Origin: Pseudomonas sp. Irchel s3h14
Lineage (GTDB): Bacteria > Pseudomonadota > Gammaproteobacteria > Pseudomonadales > Pseudomonadaceae
Direction of reading: 5' to 3'
NCBI RefSeq assembly: GCF_900187425.1
Contig: NZ_FYDJ01000001.1
Span: 62,001 to 126,000, forward strand
DNA length: 64,000 bases
The notes under the pieces were generated by a model, which had not been told where the DNA came from, did no database searches, and saw nothing but the letters and a program-made list of their open reading frames with translations. Made by a program: the position numbers and the translations under genes. Below, in pieces: positions 36,563-46,770 of the stretch. Numbering within the stretch: position 1 is the first letter of the stretch; every line of letters begins with the position of its first letter.

Positions 36563-37069
36563 ATGGCCATTTTAGACATCCTCGAATTCCCCGATTCGCG
36601 CCTGCGCACTATCGCCAAACCTGTGGCCGTAGTGGACGACGAAGTGCGTCAGTTGGTCGATGACATGTTTGAAACAATGTATGAAGCGCCAGGCATCGGC
36701 CTCGCCGCGACCCAGGTCAACGTGCACAAACGTATCGTCGTGATGGACCTCTCCGAAGACCGCAGCGAACCACGGGTGTTCATCAACCCCGAGTTCGAAA
36801 CCCTGACCGACGAGATGGAGCAATATCAAGAAGGCTGCCTCTCGGTGCCGGGCTTCTACGAAAACGTCGATCGCCCACAGAAGGTTAAAGTCAAAGCTCT
36901 GGACCGCGACGGCCAGCCTTACGAACTGATCGCCGAAGGCCTGCTCGCGGTGTGCATCCAGCATGAATGCGACCACCTGAATGGCAAATTGTTCGTCGAC
37001 TACCTGTCCAATCTCAAACGCGACCGAATCAAGAAGAAACTGGAAAAGCTCCATCGCCAGAACGCTTGA
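36563..37069 (+). CDS. def: Peptide deformylase
   Basis: A 168-residue metalloenzyme removing the formyl group from nascent proteins. All three motifs are present: [18 protein letters not shown] with the metal-binding Cys, and HECDHLNG with two metal His and catalytic Glu. ATG 36563 gives the standard [11 protein letters not shown] start; the frame is open upstream but unrelated. It is divergent from the LysM gene. A strong terminator separates it from fmt, although the two genes are often an operon. Confidence 0.97.
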   Translation: MAILDILEFPDSRLRTIAKPVAVVDDEVRQLVDDMFETMYEAPGIGLAATQVNVHKRIVVMDLSEDRSEPRVFINPEFETLTDEMEQYQEGCLSVPGFYENVDRPQKVKVKALDRDGQPYELIAEGLLAVCIQHECDHLNGKLFVDYLSNLKRDRIKKKLEKLHRQNA

Positions 37070-37081
37070 TGCCCTCCTTTC

Positions 37082-37112
37082 AAAGGCTTGCTGCGGCAAG
37101 CCTTTTTCTTTT
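37082..37112 (+). terminator. Rho-independent terminator between def and fmt
   Basis: AAAGGCTTGC (37082-37091) and GCAAGCCTTT (37096-37105) form a 10-bp perfect stem with a TGCG loop, followed by TTCTTTT. It lies 13 bases after the def stop and 15 before the fmt start. Confidence 0.88.
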
Positions 37113-37126
37113 GCGAGACCTTTCGA

Positions 37127-38086
37127 ATGACTGAGCCACTGCGCATCGTCTTTGCCGGCACCCCGGAATTCGCCGCCGAACACCTCAAGGCCCTGCTCGA
37201 CAGCCCTTACGAGATCGTCGCGGTCTACACCCAACCGGACCGTCCGGCGGGTCGCGGGCAAAAACTGATGCCAAGTCCGGTCAAGCAGTTGGCTCTGGAA
37301 AACAACATTCCTGTGCTGCAACCGCCAACCCTGCGCAACGAAGACGCTCAGGCTGAACTGGCCGCGCTCAAGCCGGACTTGCTGGTGGTGGTCGCCTACG
37401 GCCTGATTCTGCCGCAAGTGGTGCTGGATATTCCGCGCCTGGGTTGCATCAACAGCCACGCCTCCTTGCTGCCACGCTGGCGCGGTGCGGCGCCGATTCA
37501 GCGCGCCGTCGAAGCGGGCGACAACGAAAGCGGCGTGACCGTCATGCGCATGGAGCTGGGCCTCGACACCGGGCCGATGCTGCTGAAAGTCACCACCCCG
37601 ATCACCGGTGAAGACACCGGCGGCAGCCTCCACGACCGTCTGGCTGAAATGGGTCCACCGGCTGTGATTCAGGCGATTGCTGGCCTCGCTGCCGGAACGC
37701 TGGAAGGCGAAGTGCAGGACGACAGCCTCGCCACTTATGCTCACAAATTGAACAAGGACGAAGCGCGCATCGACTGGAGCCGTCCGGCGGTTGAGCTGGA
37801 ACGTCTGGTCCGCGCCTTCAATCCATGGCCGATCTGCCACAGCACGCTGAACGGCGAAGCGCTGAAAGTCCTGGCCGCCAGCCTCGCTGAAGGGCAGGGC
37901 GCACCGGGGGAAATCCTCAGCGCCAGCAAGGATGGTTTGATCGTCGCCTGCGGTGAGCAGGCCCTGTGTCTGACTCGTCTGCAATTGCCCGGCGGCAAGG
38001 CGCTGAACTTCAGCGACTTGTTCAACAGCCGTCGTGAGAAATTCGCCGTCGGTACCGTTCTCGGTCAAGCGGCGGACGCTCAATGA
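37127..38086 (+). CDS. fmt: Methionyl-tRNA formyltransferase
   Basis: A 319-residue enzyme that formylates initiator Met-tRNA using 10-formyl-THF. The N-terminal catalytic domain has [15 protein letters not shown], the signature [20 protein letters not shown] with catalytic Asn and His, and [11 protein letters not shown] with the Asp. The C-terminal OB-like tRNA-binding domain covers about residues 205-315. Its stop overlaps the rsmB start (ATGA), so fmt and rsmB are coupled. Because the terminator after def overlaps its leader, it probably has its own weak promoter or depends on readthrough. Confidence 0.97.
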   Translation: MTEPLRIVFAGTPEFAAEHLKALLDSPYEIVAVYTQPDRPAGRGQKLMPSPVKQLALENNIPVLQPPTLRNEDAQAELAALKPDLLVVVAYGLILPQVVLDIPRLGCINSHASLLPRWRGAAPIQRAVEAGDNESGVTVMRMELGLDTGPMLLKVTTPITGEDTGGSLHDRLAEMGPPAVIQAIAGLAAGTLEGEVQDDSLATYAHKLNKDEARIDWSRPAVELERLVRAFNPWPICHSTLNGEALKVLAASLAEGQGAPGEILSASKDGLIVACGEQALCLTRLQLPGGKALNFSDLFNSRREKFAVGTVLGQAADAQ

Positions 38087-39393
38087 ATCCACGTCTGGCC
38101 GCCGCCAAGGCACTCGCCGCTGTTCTTAACGGAAAAGCCTCACTCAACAGCTCCCTGCCGACACAGATGGACAAGGTCGAAGACCGCGACCGCGGCTTCA
38201 CCCAGGACCTGGCATTCGGCACCGCTCGCTGGCAGCCGCGTTTGTCGGCGCTGGCGGCCAAGTTGCTGCAGAAGCCGTTCAAGGCAGCCGACGCCGATGT
38301 CGAAGCGCTGTTGCTGGTCGGTCTCTACCAGTTGCTCTACACCCGGGTTCCGGCCCATGCCGCCATCGGTGAAACCGTGGGTTGCGCCGACAAGCTGAAA
38401 AAGCCCTGGGCCAAGGCCTTGCTCAACGCCGTGCTGCGCCGCGCCCAGCGTGAAAGCGAAGCGCTGCTGGCCGAGCTGGAACACGATCCTGTGGTGCGCA
38501 CCGCCCACCCGCGCTGGCTGCAAAAATCTCTCAAGGCGTTCTGGCCTGAGCAGTGGGAAGCCATTTGTGCGGCAAACAACGCGCATCCGCCGATGATCCT
38601 GCGGGTCAACCGTCGTCATCACAGCCGCGATGCTTATCTCGGGTTGCTGACCGACGCCGGCATCGCCGCCACGCCATGTGTTTACAGTCAGGACGGCATC
38701 ATTCTCGACGCCGCTGCCGACGTGCGCAGCTTGCCGGGTTTCGCCGAAGGCTGGATCAGCGTGCAGGACGAAGCCGCGCAACTGGCCGCCGATCTGCTCG
38801 ACCTGGCACCGGGTCAACGGGTGCTGGACGCCTGCTGCGCACCGGGCGGCAAGACCTGTCACATCCTTGAAGCCGAGTCGGCACTCGCCGGCGTGGTGGC
38901 GGTGGACCTGGAAGCCAAGCGTCTGGTGCGAGTGCGGGAAAACCTCGCACGCCTGGGCCTGAGCGCCGAACTGATCGCCGCCGACGGCCGCGACACCGCC
39001 ACCTGGTGGGACGGCAAACCGTTCCAGCGCATTTTGCTGGACGCGCCATGCTCGGCCACCGGTGTGATTCGTCGTCACCCGGACATCAAGCTGACTCGCC
39101 AACCCGATGACATCGCCGCGCTGGCGGTGCTGCAAGGTGAGCTGCTCGATGCCATGTGGATAACTTTGGAGGTCGGCGGCATCCTGCTGTACGCCACCTG
39201 CTCCATGCTGCCGACCGAGAACACCGAAGTCATCGAAGCCTTCCTCGCTCGCACACCGGGCGCCCGTGAACTCGACATCGCCAGTCAGGCCGGCATCAAA
39301 CAGCCCCATGGCCGTCAATTGCTGGCCCAGGAAGGTGGCCATGACGGGTTCTATTACGCCAAGCTGATCAAGATTGCCGCCGCGCGCGGTTAA
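38083..39393 (+). CDS. rsmB: 16S rRNA m5C967 methyltransferase RsmB
   Basis: A 436-residue SAM-dependent methyltransferase (Sun/Fmu). The N-terminal NusB-like RNA-binding domain covers about 1-140. The Rossmann domain has the SAM motif [15 protein letters not shown], the acidic DLEAKRL, the catalytic motif DAPCSATGV with one key Cys and TCSMLPTEN with the second. ATG 38083 overlaps the fmt stop. trkA follows after 22 bases, so fmt-rsmB-trkA is probably an operon, as in P. aeruginosa and E. coli. The gene contains a perfect DnaA box at 39155. Confidence 0.97.
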   Translation: MNPRLAAAKALAAVLNGKASLNSSLPTQMDKVEDRDRGFTQDLAFGTARWQPRLSALAAKLLQKPFKAADADVEALLLVGLYQLLYTRVPAHAAIGETVGCADKLKKPWAKALLNAVLRRAQRESEALLAELEHDPVVRTAHPRWLQKSLKAFWPEQWEAICAANNAHPPMILRVNRRHHSRDAYLGLLTDAGIAATPCVYSQDGIILDAAADVRSLPGFAEGWISVQDEAAQLAADLLDLAPGQRVLDACCAPGGKTCHILEAESALAGVVAVDLEAKRLVRVRENLARLGLSAELIAADGRDTATWWDGKPFQRILLDAPCSATGVIRRHPDIKLTRQPDDIAALAVLQGELLDAMWITLEVGGILLYATCSMLPTENTEVIEAFLARTPGARELDIASQAGIKQPHGRQLLAQEGGHDGFYYAKLIKIAAARG

Positions 39394-39415
39394 CCGGTTT
39401 TAAGGGAGTGACTGG

Positions 39416-40789
39416 ATGAAAATCATCATCCTCGGCGCAGGGCAGGTCGGCGGTTCGCTGGCAGAACACTTGGCCAGCGAGGCCAATGACATCACCGTGG
39501 TCGACACGGACGGCGAACGCCTGCGCGACCTCGGCGATCGGCTGGACATCCGCACCGTGCAGGGCCGCGGCTCACTGCCGACCGTGCTGCGTCAGGCCGG
39601 TGCCGACGACGCCGACATGCTGGTGGCGGTGACCAACAGCGACGAAACCAACATGGTGGCCTGCCAGGTTGCCCACACCCTGTTTCACACGCCGACCAAA
39701 ATCGCTCGCGTGCGCGAAGCCGCCTACCTGACTCGCTCCGAGCTGTTCGACAATGACGCGATTCCGGTGGACGTGCTGATCAGCCCGGAACAAGTGGTCA
39801 CCAATTACATCAAGCGCCTGATCCAGCATCCGGGCGCCTTGCAGGTGATCGACTTCGCCGAAGGCAAAGCCCAATTGGTGGCGGTCAAGGCCTATTACGG
39901 CGGCCCGCTGGTGGGTCAGCAACTGCGCCAGTTGCGTGAACACATGCCGAATGTCGAAACCCGGGTCGCGGCGATTTTCCGTCGTGATCGGCCGATCCTG
40001 CCTCAGGGCGATACGGTGATCGAGGCGGACGACGAAGTCTTTTTCATCGCCGCCAAGGCGAATATTCGCGCCGTGATGAGCGAAATGCGCCGCCTCGATG
40101 AGAGCTACAAGCGCATCGTCATCGCAGGCGGCGGGCAGATCGGTGAACGTCTGGCCGAGGCTATCGAAAGCCGTTACCAAGTGAAGATCATCGAGATGAA
40201 CCCGGCGCGCTGCCGTCATCTCTCGGACACCCTCGACAGCACCGTGGTGTTGCAGGGCAGTGCCTCCGACCGCGACTTGCTGATGGAAGAGAACATCGCC
40301 GACGCCGACCTTTTCCTGGCACTGACCAACGACGACGAAGCCAACATCATGTCGTCGCTGCTGGCCAAGCGCCTGGGTGCGAAGAAGGTGATGACCATCA
40401 TCAACAACCCGGCCTACGTTGACCTGATCCAGGGCGGCGACATCGACATCGCCATCAGCCCGCAACTGGCGACCATCGGCACCTTGCTGGCGCACGTGCG
40501 TCGCGGCGATATCGTCAGCGTGCACTCATTGCGCCGGGGCGCGGCGGAAGCCATCGAGGCGATTGCCCACGGAGATGAAAGATCGAGCAAGGTCATCGGC
40601 AAGTCCATTGAGAACATTGGCTTGCCGCCGGGCACCACCATCGGCGCAATCATCCGTGACGAAGAGGTGATCATTGCCCACGACAACACGGTGATCGCGG
40701 CGGGCGACCATGTGATTCTGTTCCTTGTGGATAAAAAGCATATTCGGGATGTGGAAAAGCTGTTCCATGTGGGACTCAGCTTTTTCTGA
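39416..40789 (+). CDS. trkA: Trk system potassium uptake protein TrkA
   Basis: A 457-residue cytoplasmic regulator of Trk potassium channels. It has two tandem RCK units, each with a Rossmann NAD(H)-binding motif ([17 protein letters not shown] at the start; [17 protein letters not shown] near residue 235) and a following TrkA-C domain. A TAAGGGAG site precedes the ATG. It ends the fmt-rsmB-trkA operon and is followed after 11 bases by the second 111-base inverted-repeat element, which may stabilise or terminate the transcript. Confidence 0.97.
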   Translation: MKIIILGAGQVGGSLAEHLASEANDITVVDTDGERLRDLGDRLDIRTVQGRGSLPTVLRQAGADDADMLVAVTNSDETNMVACQVAHTLFHTPTKIARVREAAYLTRSELFDNDAIPVDVLISPEQVVTNYIKRLIQHPGALQVIDFAEGKAQLVAVKAYYGGPLVGQQLRQLREHMPNVETRVAAIFRRDRPILPQGDTVIEADDEVFFIAAKANIRAVMSEMRRLDESYKRIVIAGGGQIGERLAEAIESRYQVKIIEMNPARCRHLSDTLDSTVVLQGSASDRDLLMEENIADADLFLALTNDDEANIMSSLLAKRLGAKKVMTIINNPAYVDLIQGGDIDIAISPQLATIGTLLAHVRRGDIVSVHSLRRGAAEAIEAIAHGDERSSKVIGKSIENIGLPPGTTIGAIIRDEEVIIAHDNTVIAAGDHVILFLVDKKHIRDVEKLFHVGLSFF

Positions 40790-40800
40790 TCTCGCAACCA

Positions 40801-40911
40801 GATCGTTCCCACGCTCTGCGTGGGAATGCCTCAACGGACGCTCCGCGTTCGGCTTTGGATGGGACGCGGAGCGTCCCGGGCTGCATTCCCACGCAGAGCG
40901 TGGGAACGATC
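40801..40911. repeat. 111-base inverted-repeat element, copy 2
   Basis: Perfect 29-base terminal inverted repeats begin and end this element (GATCGTTCCCACGC outermost); the inside has GGGACGCGGAGCGTCCC and related palindromes. It has the same length and outer arms as copy 1 at 28742. Each arm can fold alone and the whole can fold as one cruciform. Confidence 0.88.
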
Positions 40912-40933
40912 ACTGTCTAAAGAGGTGCGAAAG

Positions 40934-41248
40934 ATGCTCGAATCCCTGGAAAAGATGCTCGCCAAGGGTGTGGATAACTCATTGCTGCGCTTCGGGCTGG
41001 GCAAGGGTTATCTGGATCTTGGGGAATACGCCAAGGCCGCCGAACATTTCCAGCGTTGTGTCGAATTCGATCCGAAGTATTCGGCCGCCTGGAAGCTATT
41101 GGGCAAGGCCCATCTGGGGCTGAAGGATTTCGCATCCGCACGTCAGGCGTGGGAACTGGGCCTGGAAGCCGCTCGCGCCCATGGCGACAAGCAGGCCGAA
41201 AAAGAAATGACGGTGTTTCTGAAGAAGCTTGATCGTCAGGCTCACTGA
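40934..41248 (+). CDS. Small TPR-repeat protein
   Basis: A 104-residue protein made almost wholly of tetratricopeptide repeats: about residues 17-50 (LRFGLGKGYLDLGEYAKAAE) and 51-84 (SAAWKLLGKAHLGLKDFASA). It is probably cytoplasmic and binds partner proteins; the partner is unknown. ATG 40934 has GAGGTG upstream; the frame before it lies in the inverted-repeat element. P. aeruginosa has the same small gene between trkA and the PilZ/acyltransferase genes. Its stop touches that of the convergent PilZ gene with no base between. Confidence 0.85.
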   Translation: MLESLEKMLAKGVDNSLLRFGLGKGYLDLGEYAKAAEHFQRCVEFDPKYSAAWKLLGKAHLGLKDFASARQAWELGLEAARAHGDKQAEKEMTVFLKKLDRQAH

Positions 41249-41488
41249 TCAGAGGTAGCGCAGGCCAATGCCCTCGGCATCCACCAGCACCACTTCCATG
41301 CGCACCCGCGGCGCGCCTGTGGGTAAGTCCTGCACCTGTCCGTACACCACCGCGCCCTTGGGCAACGCCGACAAGCCCGGATGCTTGACGTAGACACCTG
41401 TCGTCGAAAGGTTACGCGTCTGGCCCAGGCATTCGCCGAAGCTGTGGTGACTGATCTTGATGCGAAACGATTTGCGGTGTTCGGACAT
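41249..41488 (-). CDS. Single-domain PilZ protein
   Basis: A 79-residue c-di-GMP-binding candidate. Both ligand motifs are present: RKSFR (RxxxR) at residues 5-9 and NLSTTG (N/DxSxxG). The remainder is one beta barrel ending GLRYL. It could be an effector of the DgcH/EAL-derived c-di-GMP signals; no output domain is attached, so it must act by protein contact. It follows the acyltransferase gene on the same strand after 72 bases that hold a hairpin made of two DnaA boxes. Confidence 0.88.
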   Translation of the reverse strand: MSEHRKSFRIKISHHSFGECLGQTRNLSTTGVYVKHPGLSALPKGAVVYGQVQDLPTGAPRVRMEVVLVDAEGIGLRYL

Positions 41489-41511
41489 CTTCTGCGCCCT
41501 TTATTGAACGG

Positions 41512-41546
41512 TTGTGGATAACCCTGACCCCAAGGTTATCCACAGA
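41512..41546. other. Hairpin formed by an inverted pair of perfect DnaA boxes
   Basis: TGTGGATAACC at 41513 and GGTTATCCACA at 41534 are exact complements (11-bp stem, 10-base loop), each containing the strict DnaA box TTATCCACA. No U-run follows on either strand. Confidence 0.75.
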
Positions 41547-41560
41547 TCATGCCAACCGAC

Positions 41561-42448
41561 TCAGTACCAGCGTTCTTCACCCGGCGGACGCTTCTTGAAG
41601 CGCTTCATGCTCCACATGTACTGGCTCGGATACGCCCGCACATAGCGCTCGACCACCTGGCTCATGGCCGCGCAGGACGTCTCGGTATCGGTGCTGTACA
41701 TGGCCTCTGGCGCGGCTTCGAGGATCACTTTGTAACCCGAACCGTCCGGCAGACGTAGCGCATGCAGGAACACGCCGACCGCTTTGCCGCCGGCGAGCAT
41801 GTTCGGTACGAACTTGCTGGTCAGGGCCTGGGTGGCGAAGAACGGCACGAAAATCCCGGCGGATTCGGACGGTTCCGGGTCAGCGGGAATGCCCACTGCA
41901 CCACCTTTGCGCACTTCCTTGATAACACTGAGGATGCCTTCCTTGGTAGAAGCCGCAACTCGGTTACCCAATTGCACCCGCTGCTTGCGCAGCAAATCAT
42001 CCACCGCCTTCAACTTTGGCGGGCGATAGAAAATGATCGGTTTGCACTGGTTGCAATAGAAGTGGTTCAACACTTCCCAGTTGCCCAGGTGACTGGTGAT
42101 GCCGACGACACCTTTGCCGGAGGCGAGGGCGTCCTTTAATACGTCGAGACCTTCGACTTCACGCACCAGGTCGATGGAGCGCTGGGCCGGCCAGATCCAG
42201 GCGCAAGCGCTTTCGGTCAGGGACTTGCCGATGTCTTTCAAGCTCTGGCCTACCAGCCGCTCACGCTCGGCCGGGTCCATATCCGGGAAACACTTGGCGA
42301 GATTGATCCGCACCACATCGCGGGAACGGTTAGGGGTTTTCCACATGACCCAGCCGATGGCCGAGCCCACTGCCTGCACTGCCCGCCACGGAAGCAGGGC
42401 AAACAGCCGCAGAGCGCCTACAAGCAAGGCGCCTTTCAACTTATCCAC
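41561..42448 (-). CDS. LpxL/HtrB-family lipid A acyltransferase
   Basis: A 295-residue inner-membrane acyltransferase of the lysophospholipid/lipid A late acyltransferase family. The catalytic HX4E motif is HLGNWE near residue 111, and an N-terminal membrane helix (about 5-25) is present. It transfers a secondary acyl chain from acyl-ACP to lipid A; which position cannot be told. P. aeruginosa has two such enzymes, one at this locus. The start is a GTG at 42448 with AGGAGT eight bases before; a perfect DnaA box (42441-42449) covers the start codon. It is divergent-adjacent to the tag gene on the same strand, 40 bases downstream of tag. Confidence 0.9.
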   Translation of the reverse strand: MDKLKGALLVGALRLFALLPWRAVQAVGSAIGWVMWKTPNRSRDVVRINLAKCFPDMDPAERERLVGQSLKDIGKSLTESACAWIWPAQRSIDLVREVEGLDVLKDALASGKGVVGITSHLGNWEVLNHFYCNQCKPIIFYRPPKLKAVDDLLRKQRVQLGNRVAASTKEGILSVIKEVRKGGAVGIPADPEPSESAGIFVPFFATQALTSKFVPNMLAGGKAVGVFLHALRLPDGSGYKVILEAAPEAMYSTDTETSCAAMSQVVERYVRAYPSQYMWSMKRFKKRPPGEERWY

Positions 42449-42488
42449 AGGTCACTCCTGATCTTGTGCTGTGCGCGAGGCGGCTATT

Positions 42489-43046
42489 CTAACCGCCGTT
42501 CGCCAGCGCCGCGTAGCGATCGCAATCCTGGGTGTGGTCCATGACCATGCCCGAGGCCTGCATCAGCGCGTAGCAAATAGTCGGACCGACGAACGTGAAG
42601 CCGGCCTTTTTCAGGCCTTTGCTCATCTCCACGGCGGTCGGCGTCACGGCCGGCACTTCGCTGCGGTCCTTGAAATGGTTGATCACAGGCTTGCCGTCGA
42701 CGAAGGACCAGAGAAACTCCACCGGATCTTCCAGCGCCAGCCAGGCCTGGGCATTGCGCCGGGCTGCATTGAGTTTGAGGCGATTGCGAATGATGCCCGG
42801 ATCGAGCATCAATTCTTCGATTTCGGCGTCGCTCATTTGCGCCACGCGTTGTACGTCGAAGCCGAACATCACCTGACGATAGTGCTCACGTTTGCGCAGC
42901 ACGGTGATCCAGGAAAGGCCGGCCTGGAACCCTTCGAGCAAAAGCAACTCGAACAATCCCTGCGCATCGCGTAGCGGCGTGCCCCACTCCTGATCGTGAT
43001 AAGCCATGTACAACGGATCTTCGGAACACCAAAAGCAGCGTGGCAT
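42489..43046 (-). CDS. tag: DNA-3-methyladenine glycosylase I
   Basis: A 185-residue constitutive base-excision enzyme removing 3-methyladenine. The zinc-site start [22 protein letters not shown] and the helix-hairpin-helix region ([20 protein letters not shown]) with terminal zinc His/Cys (HTQDC) are the Tag signature. The catalytic Glu lies in [15 protein letters not shown] 43046 fits the family N-terminus; the open frame continues far upstream antisense to glyQ. Divergent from glyQ with an 81-base gap. Confidence 0.96.
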   Translation of the reverse strand: MPRCFWCSEDPLYMAYHDQEWGTPLRDAQGLFELLLLEGFQAGLSWITVLRKREHYRQVMFGFDVQRVAQMSDAEIEELMLDPGIIRNRLKLNAARRNAQAWLALEDPVEFLWSFVDGKPVINHFKDRSEVPAVTPTAVEMSKGLKKAGFTFVGPTICYALMQASGMVMDHTQDCDRYAALANGG

Positions 43047-43081
43047 AAGGCTCCAGGGGGCGTGCGCAGGACCGAATCGGG

Positions 43082-43087
43082 TATACT
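43082..43087 (+). promoter_or_regulatory. Probable -10 element of the glyQS promoter
   Basis: TATACT, preceded by GG, lies 41 bases before the glyQ start in the short tag-glyQ divergent gap. A recognisable -35 is not clear. Confidence 0.45.
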
Positions 43088-43127
43088 CCCGCTCTTTAAA
43101 TCGCAGCCCAAGAAACAGGTGAATTTC

Positions 43128-44081
43128 GTGAGCCAGCCTACGCCAGCCGTGCGTACCTTCCAAGACTTGATCCTCGCCCTCCAGCAATACTGGGCCGAGC
43201 AAGGTTGTGTGGTACTTCAGCCCTACGATATGGAAGTAGGCGCCGGGACTTTCCACACTGCCACGTTTCTGCGCGCCATTGGCCCGGAAACCTGGAACGC
43301 CGCTTATGTGCAGCCCAGTCGTCGCCCGACTGACGGCCGCTACGGCGAAAACCCGAACCGTCTGCAGCACTACTACCAGTTCCAGGTCGTGCTGAAGCCG
43401 AACCCGGACAACTTCCAGGAACTGTACCTGGGCTCCCTCAAGCATGTCGGCCTGGACCCGCTGGTCCACGACATTCGCTTCGTTGAAGACAACTGGGAAT
43501 CGCCAACACTGGGCGCCTGGGGTCTGGGCTGGGAAGTCTGGCTCAACGGCATGGAAGTGACGCAGTTCACTTACTTCCAGCAAGCGGGCGGCATCGAGTG
43601 CTACCCGGTGACCGGCGAGATCACTTACGGTCTTGAGCGTCTGGCCATGTACCTGCAAGGCGTGGATTCGGTCTACGACCTGGTCTGGGCTGACGGCCCG
43701 ATGGGCAAAGTGACCTACGGCGATGTGTTCCACCAGAACGAAGTGGAGCAGTCGACCTACAACTTCGAACACGCCAACGTCGAGAAGCTGTTCGAACTGT
43801 TCGATTTCTACGAAAGCGAAGCCAAGCGCCTGATCGAACTCGACCAGCCGCTGCCGTTGCCGAGCTACGAAATGGTGTTGAAGGCGTCCCATACCTTCAA
43901 CCTGCTGGATGCTCGCCGGGCGATCTCGGTGACTGCGCGTCAGCAATACATTCTGCGTGTCCGCACCCTGGCGCGTTCCGTTGCGCAAGCCTACCTGCTG
44001 GCTCGTGCCAAGCTGGGCTTCCCGATGGCGACCCCGGACTTGCGTGACGAAGTACTGGCCAAGCTGGAGGCTGCACAATGA
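43128..44081 (+). CDS. glyQ: Glycyl-tRNA synthetase alpha subunit
   Basis: A 317-residue catalytic subunit of the alpha2beta2 glycyl-tRNA synthetase, charging tRNA-Gly. It is highly conserved: [39 protein letters not shown] and [19 protein letters not shown]. The start is a GTG at 43128 (about the standard length); the open frame runs upstream over the promoter and is not coding. It overlaps glyS by four bases (ATGA), giving translational coupling of the subunits. Confidence 0.97.
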   Translation: MSQPTPAVRTFQDLILALQQYWAEQGCVVLQPYDMEVGAGTFHTATFLRAIGPETWNAAYVQPSRRPTDGRYGENPNRLQHYYQFQVVLKPNPDNFQELYLGSLKHVGLDPLVHDIRFVEDNWESPTLGAWGLGWEVWLNGMEVTQFTYFQQAGGIECYPVTGEITYGLERLAMYLQGVDSVYDLVWADGPMGKVTYGDVFHQNEVEQSTYNFEHANVEKLFELFDFYESEAKRLIELDQPLPLPSYEMVLKASHTFNLLDARRAISVTARQQYILRVRTLARSVAQAYLLARAKLGFPMATPDLRDEVLAKLEAAQ

Positions 44082-46132
44082 GTGCTCAAGATTTTCTGGT
44101 TGAACTGGGCACCGAAGAACTGCCACCCAAAGCCCTGAACACCTTGGCCGACGCGTTCCTGGCCGGTATCGACAAGGGCCTGCAAGCCGCTGGCCTGAAC
44201 TACGAGACCAAAACCGTCTACGCCGCGCCACGTCGTCTGGCTGTGCTGATCACCGATCTGGCGACTCAGCAGCCGGATCGCAGCATCAACCTCGATGGTC
44301 CGCCACGTCAGGCCGCATTCGATGCTGAAGGCAACCCGACTCAAGCGGCCCTGGGCTTCGCCAAGAAGTGCGGCGTCGACCTGAGCGAAATCGATCAGAG
44401 CGGCCCGAAACTGCGTTACAGCCAAAGCATCGCCGGCAAACCGACCGCGAGCCTGCTGCCGACCATCGTCGAAGATTCCCTGAACGACCTGCCGATCCCC
44501 AAGCGCATGCGCTGGGGTGCTCGTAAGGAAGAGTTCGTTCGCCCGACCCAGTGGCTGGTGATGCTGCTCGGTGACCAGGTCATCGATTGCACGATCCTTG
44601 CCCAGAAGTCCGGCCGCGATTCCCGTGGTCACCGCTTCCATCACCCGGAAAGCGTACGCATCACCTCGCCGGCCAACTACTTGACCGACCTGCGTGCCGC
44701 TTACGTATTGGCCGATGCCAATGAGCGTCGCGAGCTGATCAGCAAGCGCGTCGAAGAGCTGGCGACGATGCAGGAAGGGACGGCTATCGTGCCGCCAGCC
44801 CTGCTCGATGAAGTGACCGCGCTGGTTGAATGGCCGGTGCCGCTGGTGTGCTCGTTCGAAGAGCGTTTCCTCGACGTGCCGCAAGAAGCCCTGATCACCA
44901 CCATGCAGGACAACCAGAAGTACTTCTGCCTGCTGGATGCCGACGGCAAGTTGCTGCCACGTTTCATTACCGTGGCCAACATCGAAAGCAAAGACCCGCA
45001 ACAGATCATCGCCGGTAACGAGAAAGTGGTTCGCCCACGCCTGACCGACGCCGAGTTCTTCTTCAAGCAAGACAAGAAGCAGAAACTCGAAGATTTCAAT
45101 CTGCGTCTGCAGAATGTGGTGTTCCAGGAAAAACTCGGCAGCGTCTACGACAAGGCCGAGCGCGTTTCCAAACTTGCTGCGTTCATCGCCCAACGCATTG
45201 GCGGCAACGCCGCGTGGGCTTCCCGTGCAGGCCTGCTGTCCAAGTGCGACCTGGCGACCGAGATGGTCGGTGAGTTCCCGGAGATGCAAGGTGTTGCCGG
45301 TTACTACTACGCCCTCAACGACGGCGAGCCGGAAGAAGTTGCACTGGCACTGAACGAGCAGTACATGCCGCGCGGTGCCGGCGCTGAACTGCCGACCACC
45401 CTGACCGGTGCGGCCGTGGCCATCGCGGACAAGCTCGACACCCTGGTCGGCATCTTTGGCATCGGCATGCTGCCAACCGGTAGCAAAGACCCGTACGCCT
45501 TGCGCCGTGCTGCACTCGGCGTGTTGCGCATCCTGATCGACAAGAAGCTCGACCTCGACCTGAACGACGCCGTGGCTTTCGCCGTGAATGCCTTCGGTAC
45601 CAAGATCAAGGCTGCCGGCCTCAACGATTCGGTGCTGGAGTTCATCTTCGACCGTCTGCGTGCCCGTTACGAAGACGAAGGGGTTGATGTCGGGACTTAC
45701 CTGTCGGTGCGTGCCCTGAAACCGGGTTCGGCGCTGGACTTCGATCAGCGCGTACAAGCGGTAGAGGCGTTCCGCAAATTGCCGGAAGCCGCTGCCCTGG
45801 CTGCCGTGAACAAGCGTGTTTCGAACTTGCTGAGCAAGGTCGAAGGCTCTGTTCCTTCGGTCGTGGAAGCCAAGTACTTCGACAACGCCAACGAGTTCTC
45901 CCTGTACTCGGCGATCCAGCAGGCTGACCAGGCTGTCCAGCCGATGGCTGCGGCGCGTCAGTACAGCGAATCGCTGGCACGTCTGGCTGCCTTGCGCGAG
46001 CCAGTGGATGCGTTCTTCGAAGCGGTAATGGTCAACGCGGAGGATGCCAAGGTCCGCGCCAACCGTTATGCGTTGCTGGCGCGTCTGCGTGGGCTGTTCC
46101 TCGGCGTCGCCGACATTTCGCTGCTGGGCTGA
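44078..46132 (+). CDS. glyS: Glycyl-tRNA synthetase beta subunit
   Basis: A 684-residue subunit with tRNA-binding and HD-like domains. The N-terminus [16 protein letters not shown] is diagnostic, and [20 protein letters not shown] and RADPYALRR-type ([16 protein letters not shown]) motifs follow. The C-terminal anticodon-binding region covers about 570-684. Coupled to glyQ by overlapping ATGA. The gmhB gene begins about ten bases after its stop. Confidence 0.97.
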   Translation: MSAQDFLVELGTEELPPKALNTLADAFLAGIDKGLQAAGLNYETKTVYAAPRRLAVLITDLATQQPDRSINLDGPPRQAAFDAEGNPTQAALGFAKKCGVDLSEIDQSGPKLRYSQSIAGKPTASLLPTIVEDSLNDLPIPKRMRWGARKEEFVRPTQWLVMLLGDQVIDCTILAQKSGRDSRGHRFHHPESVRITSPANYLTDLRAAYVLADANERRELISKRVEELATMQEGTAIVPPALLDEVTALVEWPVPLVCSFEERFLDVPQEALITTMQDNQKYFCLLDADGKLLPRFITVANIESKDPQQIIAGNEKVVRPRLTDAEFFFKQDKKQKLEDFNLRLQNVVFQEKLGSVYDKAERVSKLAAFIAQRIGGNAAWASRAGLLSKCDLATEMVGEFPEMQGVAGYYYALNDGEPEEVALALNEQYMPRGAGAELPTTLTGAAVAIADKLDTLVGIFGIGMLPTGSKDPYALRRAALGVLRILIDKKLDLDLNDAVAFAVNAFGTKIKAAGLNDSVLEFIFDRLRARYEDEGVDVGTYLSVRALKPGSALDFDQRVQAVEAFRKLPEAAALAAVNKRVSNLLSKVEGSVPSVVEAKYFDNANEFSLYSAIQQADQAVQPMAAARQYSESLARLAALREPVDAFFEAVMVNAEDAKVRANRYALLARLRGLFLGVADISLLG

Positions 46133-46142
46133 GGGGCTGCTG

Positions 46143-46682
46143 TTGAAACTGCTGATTCTCGATCGGGACGGGGTGATCAATTACGACTCCGACGCTTACA
46201 TCAAGTCGGTGGAGGAGTGGATTCCGCTCCCGGGTTCGATCGAAGCCATCGCGCAGTTGAGCAAGGCCGGCTGGACGGTAGCGGTGGCTACCAACCAGTC
46301 GGGCATCGCTCGCGGCTATTACGACATCGCCACCCTGGACGCCATGCACGAGCGCTTGCGCTCGCTAGTGGCGGAGCAGGGCGGTGAAGTCGGGCTGATC
46401 GTCTATTGCCCGCACGGGCCGGACGACGGCTGCGATTGCCGCAAACCAAAACCCGGGATGTTGAAAACCATCGCCGCGCATTACAACGTATCGCTGACCA
46501 ATCTTTGGTTCGTCGGCGATACCCTTGGTGACCTGGAGGCCGCCAAAGCCGTCGATTCTCAGCCAGTTTTGGTAAAGACCGGGAAAGGCGAAAAGACTTT
46601 GGGCAAGACCCTACCGGTAGGCACCTTGATTTTTGACGATCTGGCGGCGATTGCCGCAGAACTTATCCACAAATGCCCTTAA
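46143..46682 (+). CDS. gmhB: D-glycero-beta-D-manno-heptose-1,7-bisphosphate 7-phosphatase
   Basis: A 179-residue HAD phosphatase in the synthesis of ADP-heptose for lipopolysaccharide core. The nucleophile motif is LDRDGVIN; ATNQSG is motif II; the zinc-binding loop is CPHGPDDGCDCRKPKPG, typical of GmhB; and VGDTLGDLEAAK is motif IV. The start is a non-ATG codon: TTG 46143 (CTG 46140 is possible), with GAGGGG upstream and directly after glyS. In P. aeruginosa gmhB also sits between glyS and plsC. A perfect DnaA box lies over its last codons. Confidence 0.94.
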   Translation: MKLLILDRDGVINYDSDAYIKSVEEWIPLPGSIEAIAQLSKAGWTVAVATNQSGIARGYYDIATLDAMHERLRSLVAEQGGEVGLIVYCPHGPDDGCDCRKPKPGMLKTIAAHYNVSLTNLWFVGDTLGDLEAAKAVDSQPVLVKTGKGEKTLGKTLPVGTLIFDDLAAIAAELIHKCP

Positions 46683-46770
46683 ATAAGTAGTGCGCTTCGA
46701 TTTTTCTGATTAAGGATGAAGGGAAGTGCGCTTTATATAGACGGGCAAAGCCCGCACGGTAAACGTCGCC

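Noticed and set aside
36572..38113. Open frame of 513 codons antisense to def and fmt
   Set aside because: Runs through two well-identified genes and their terminator; no family resemblance.
43991..46180. Open frame of 729 codons antisense to glyS
   Set aside because: Shadow of glyS, which is identified with certainty; no ribosome site or known family in the antisense frame.
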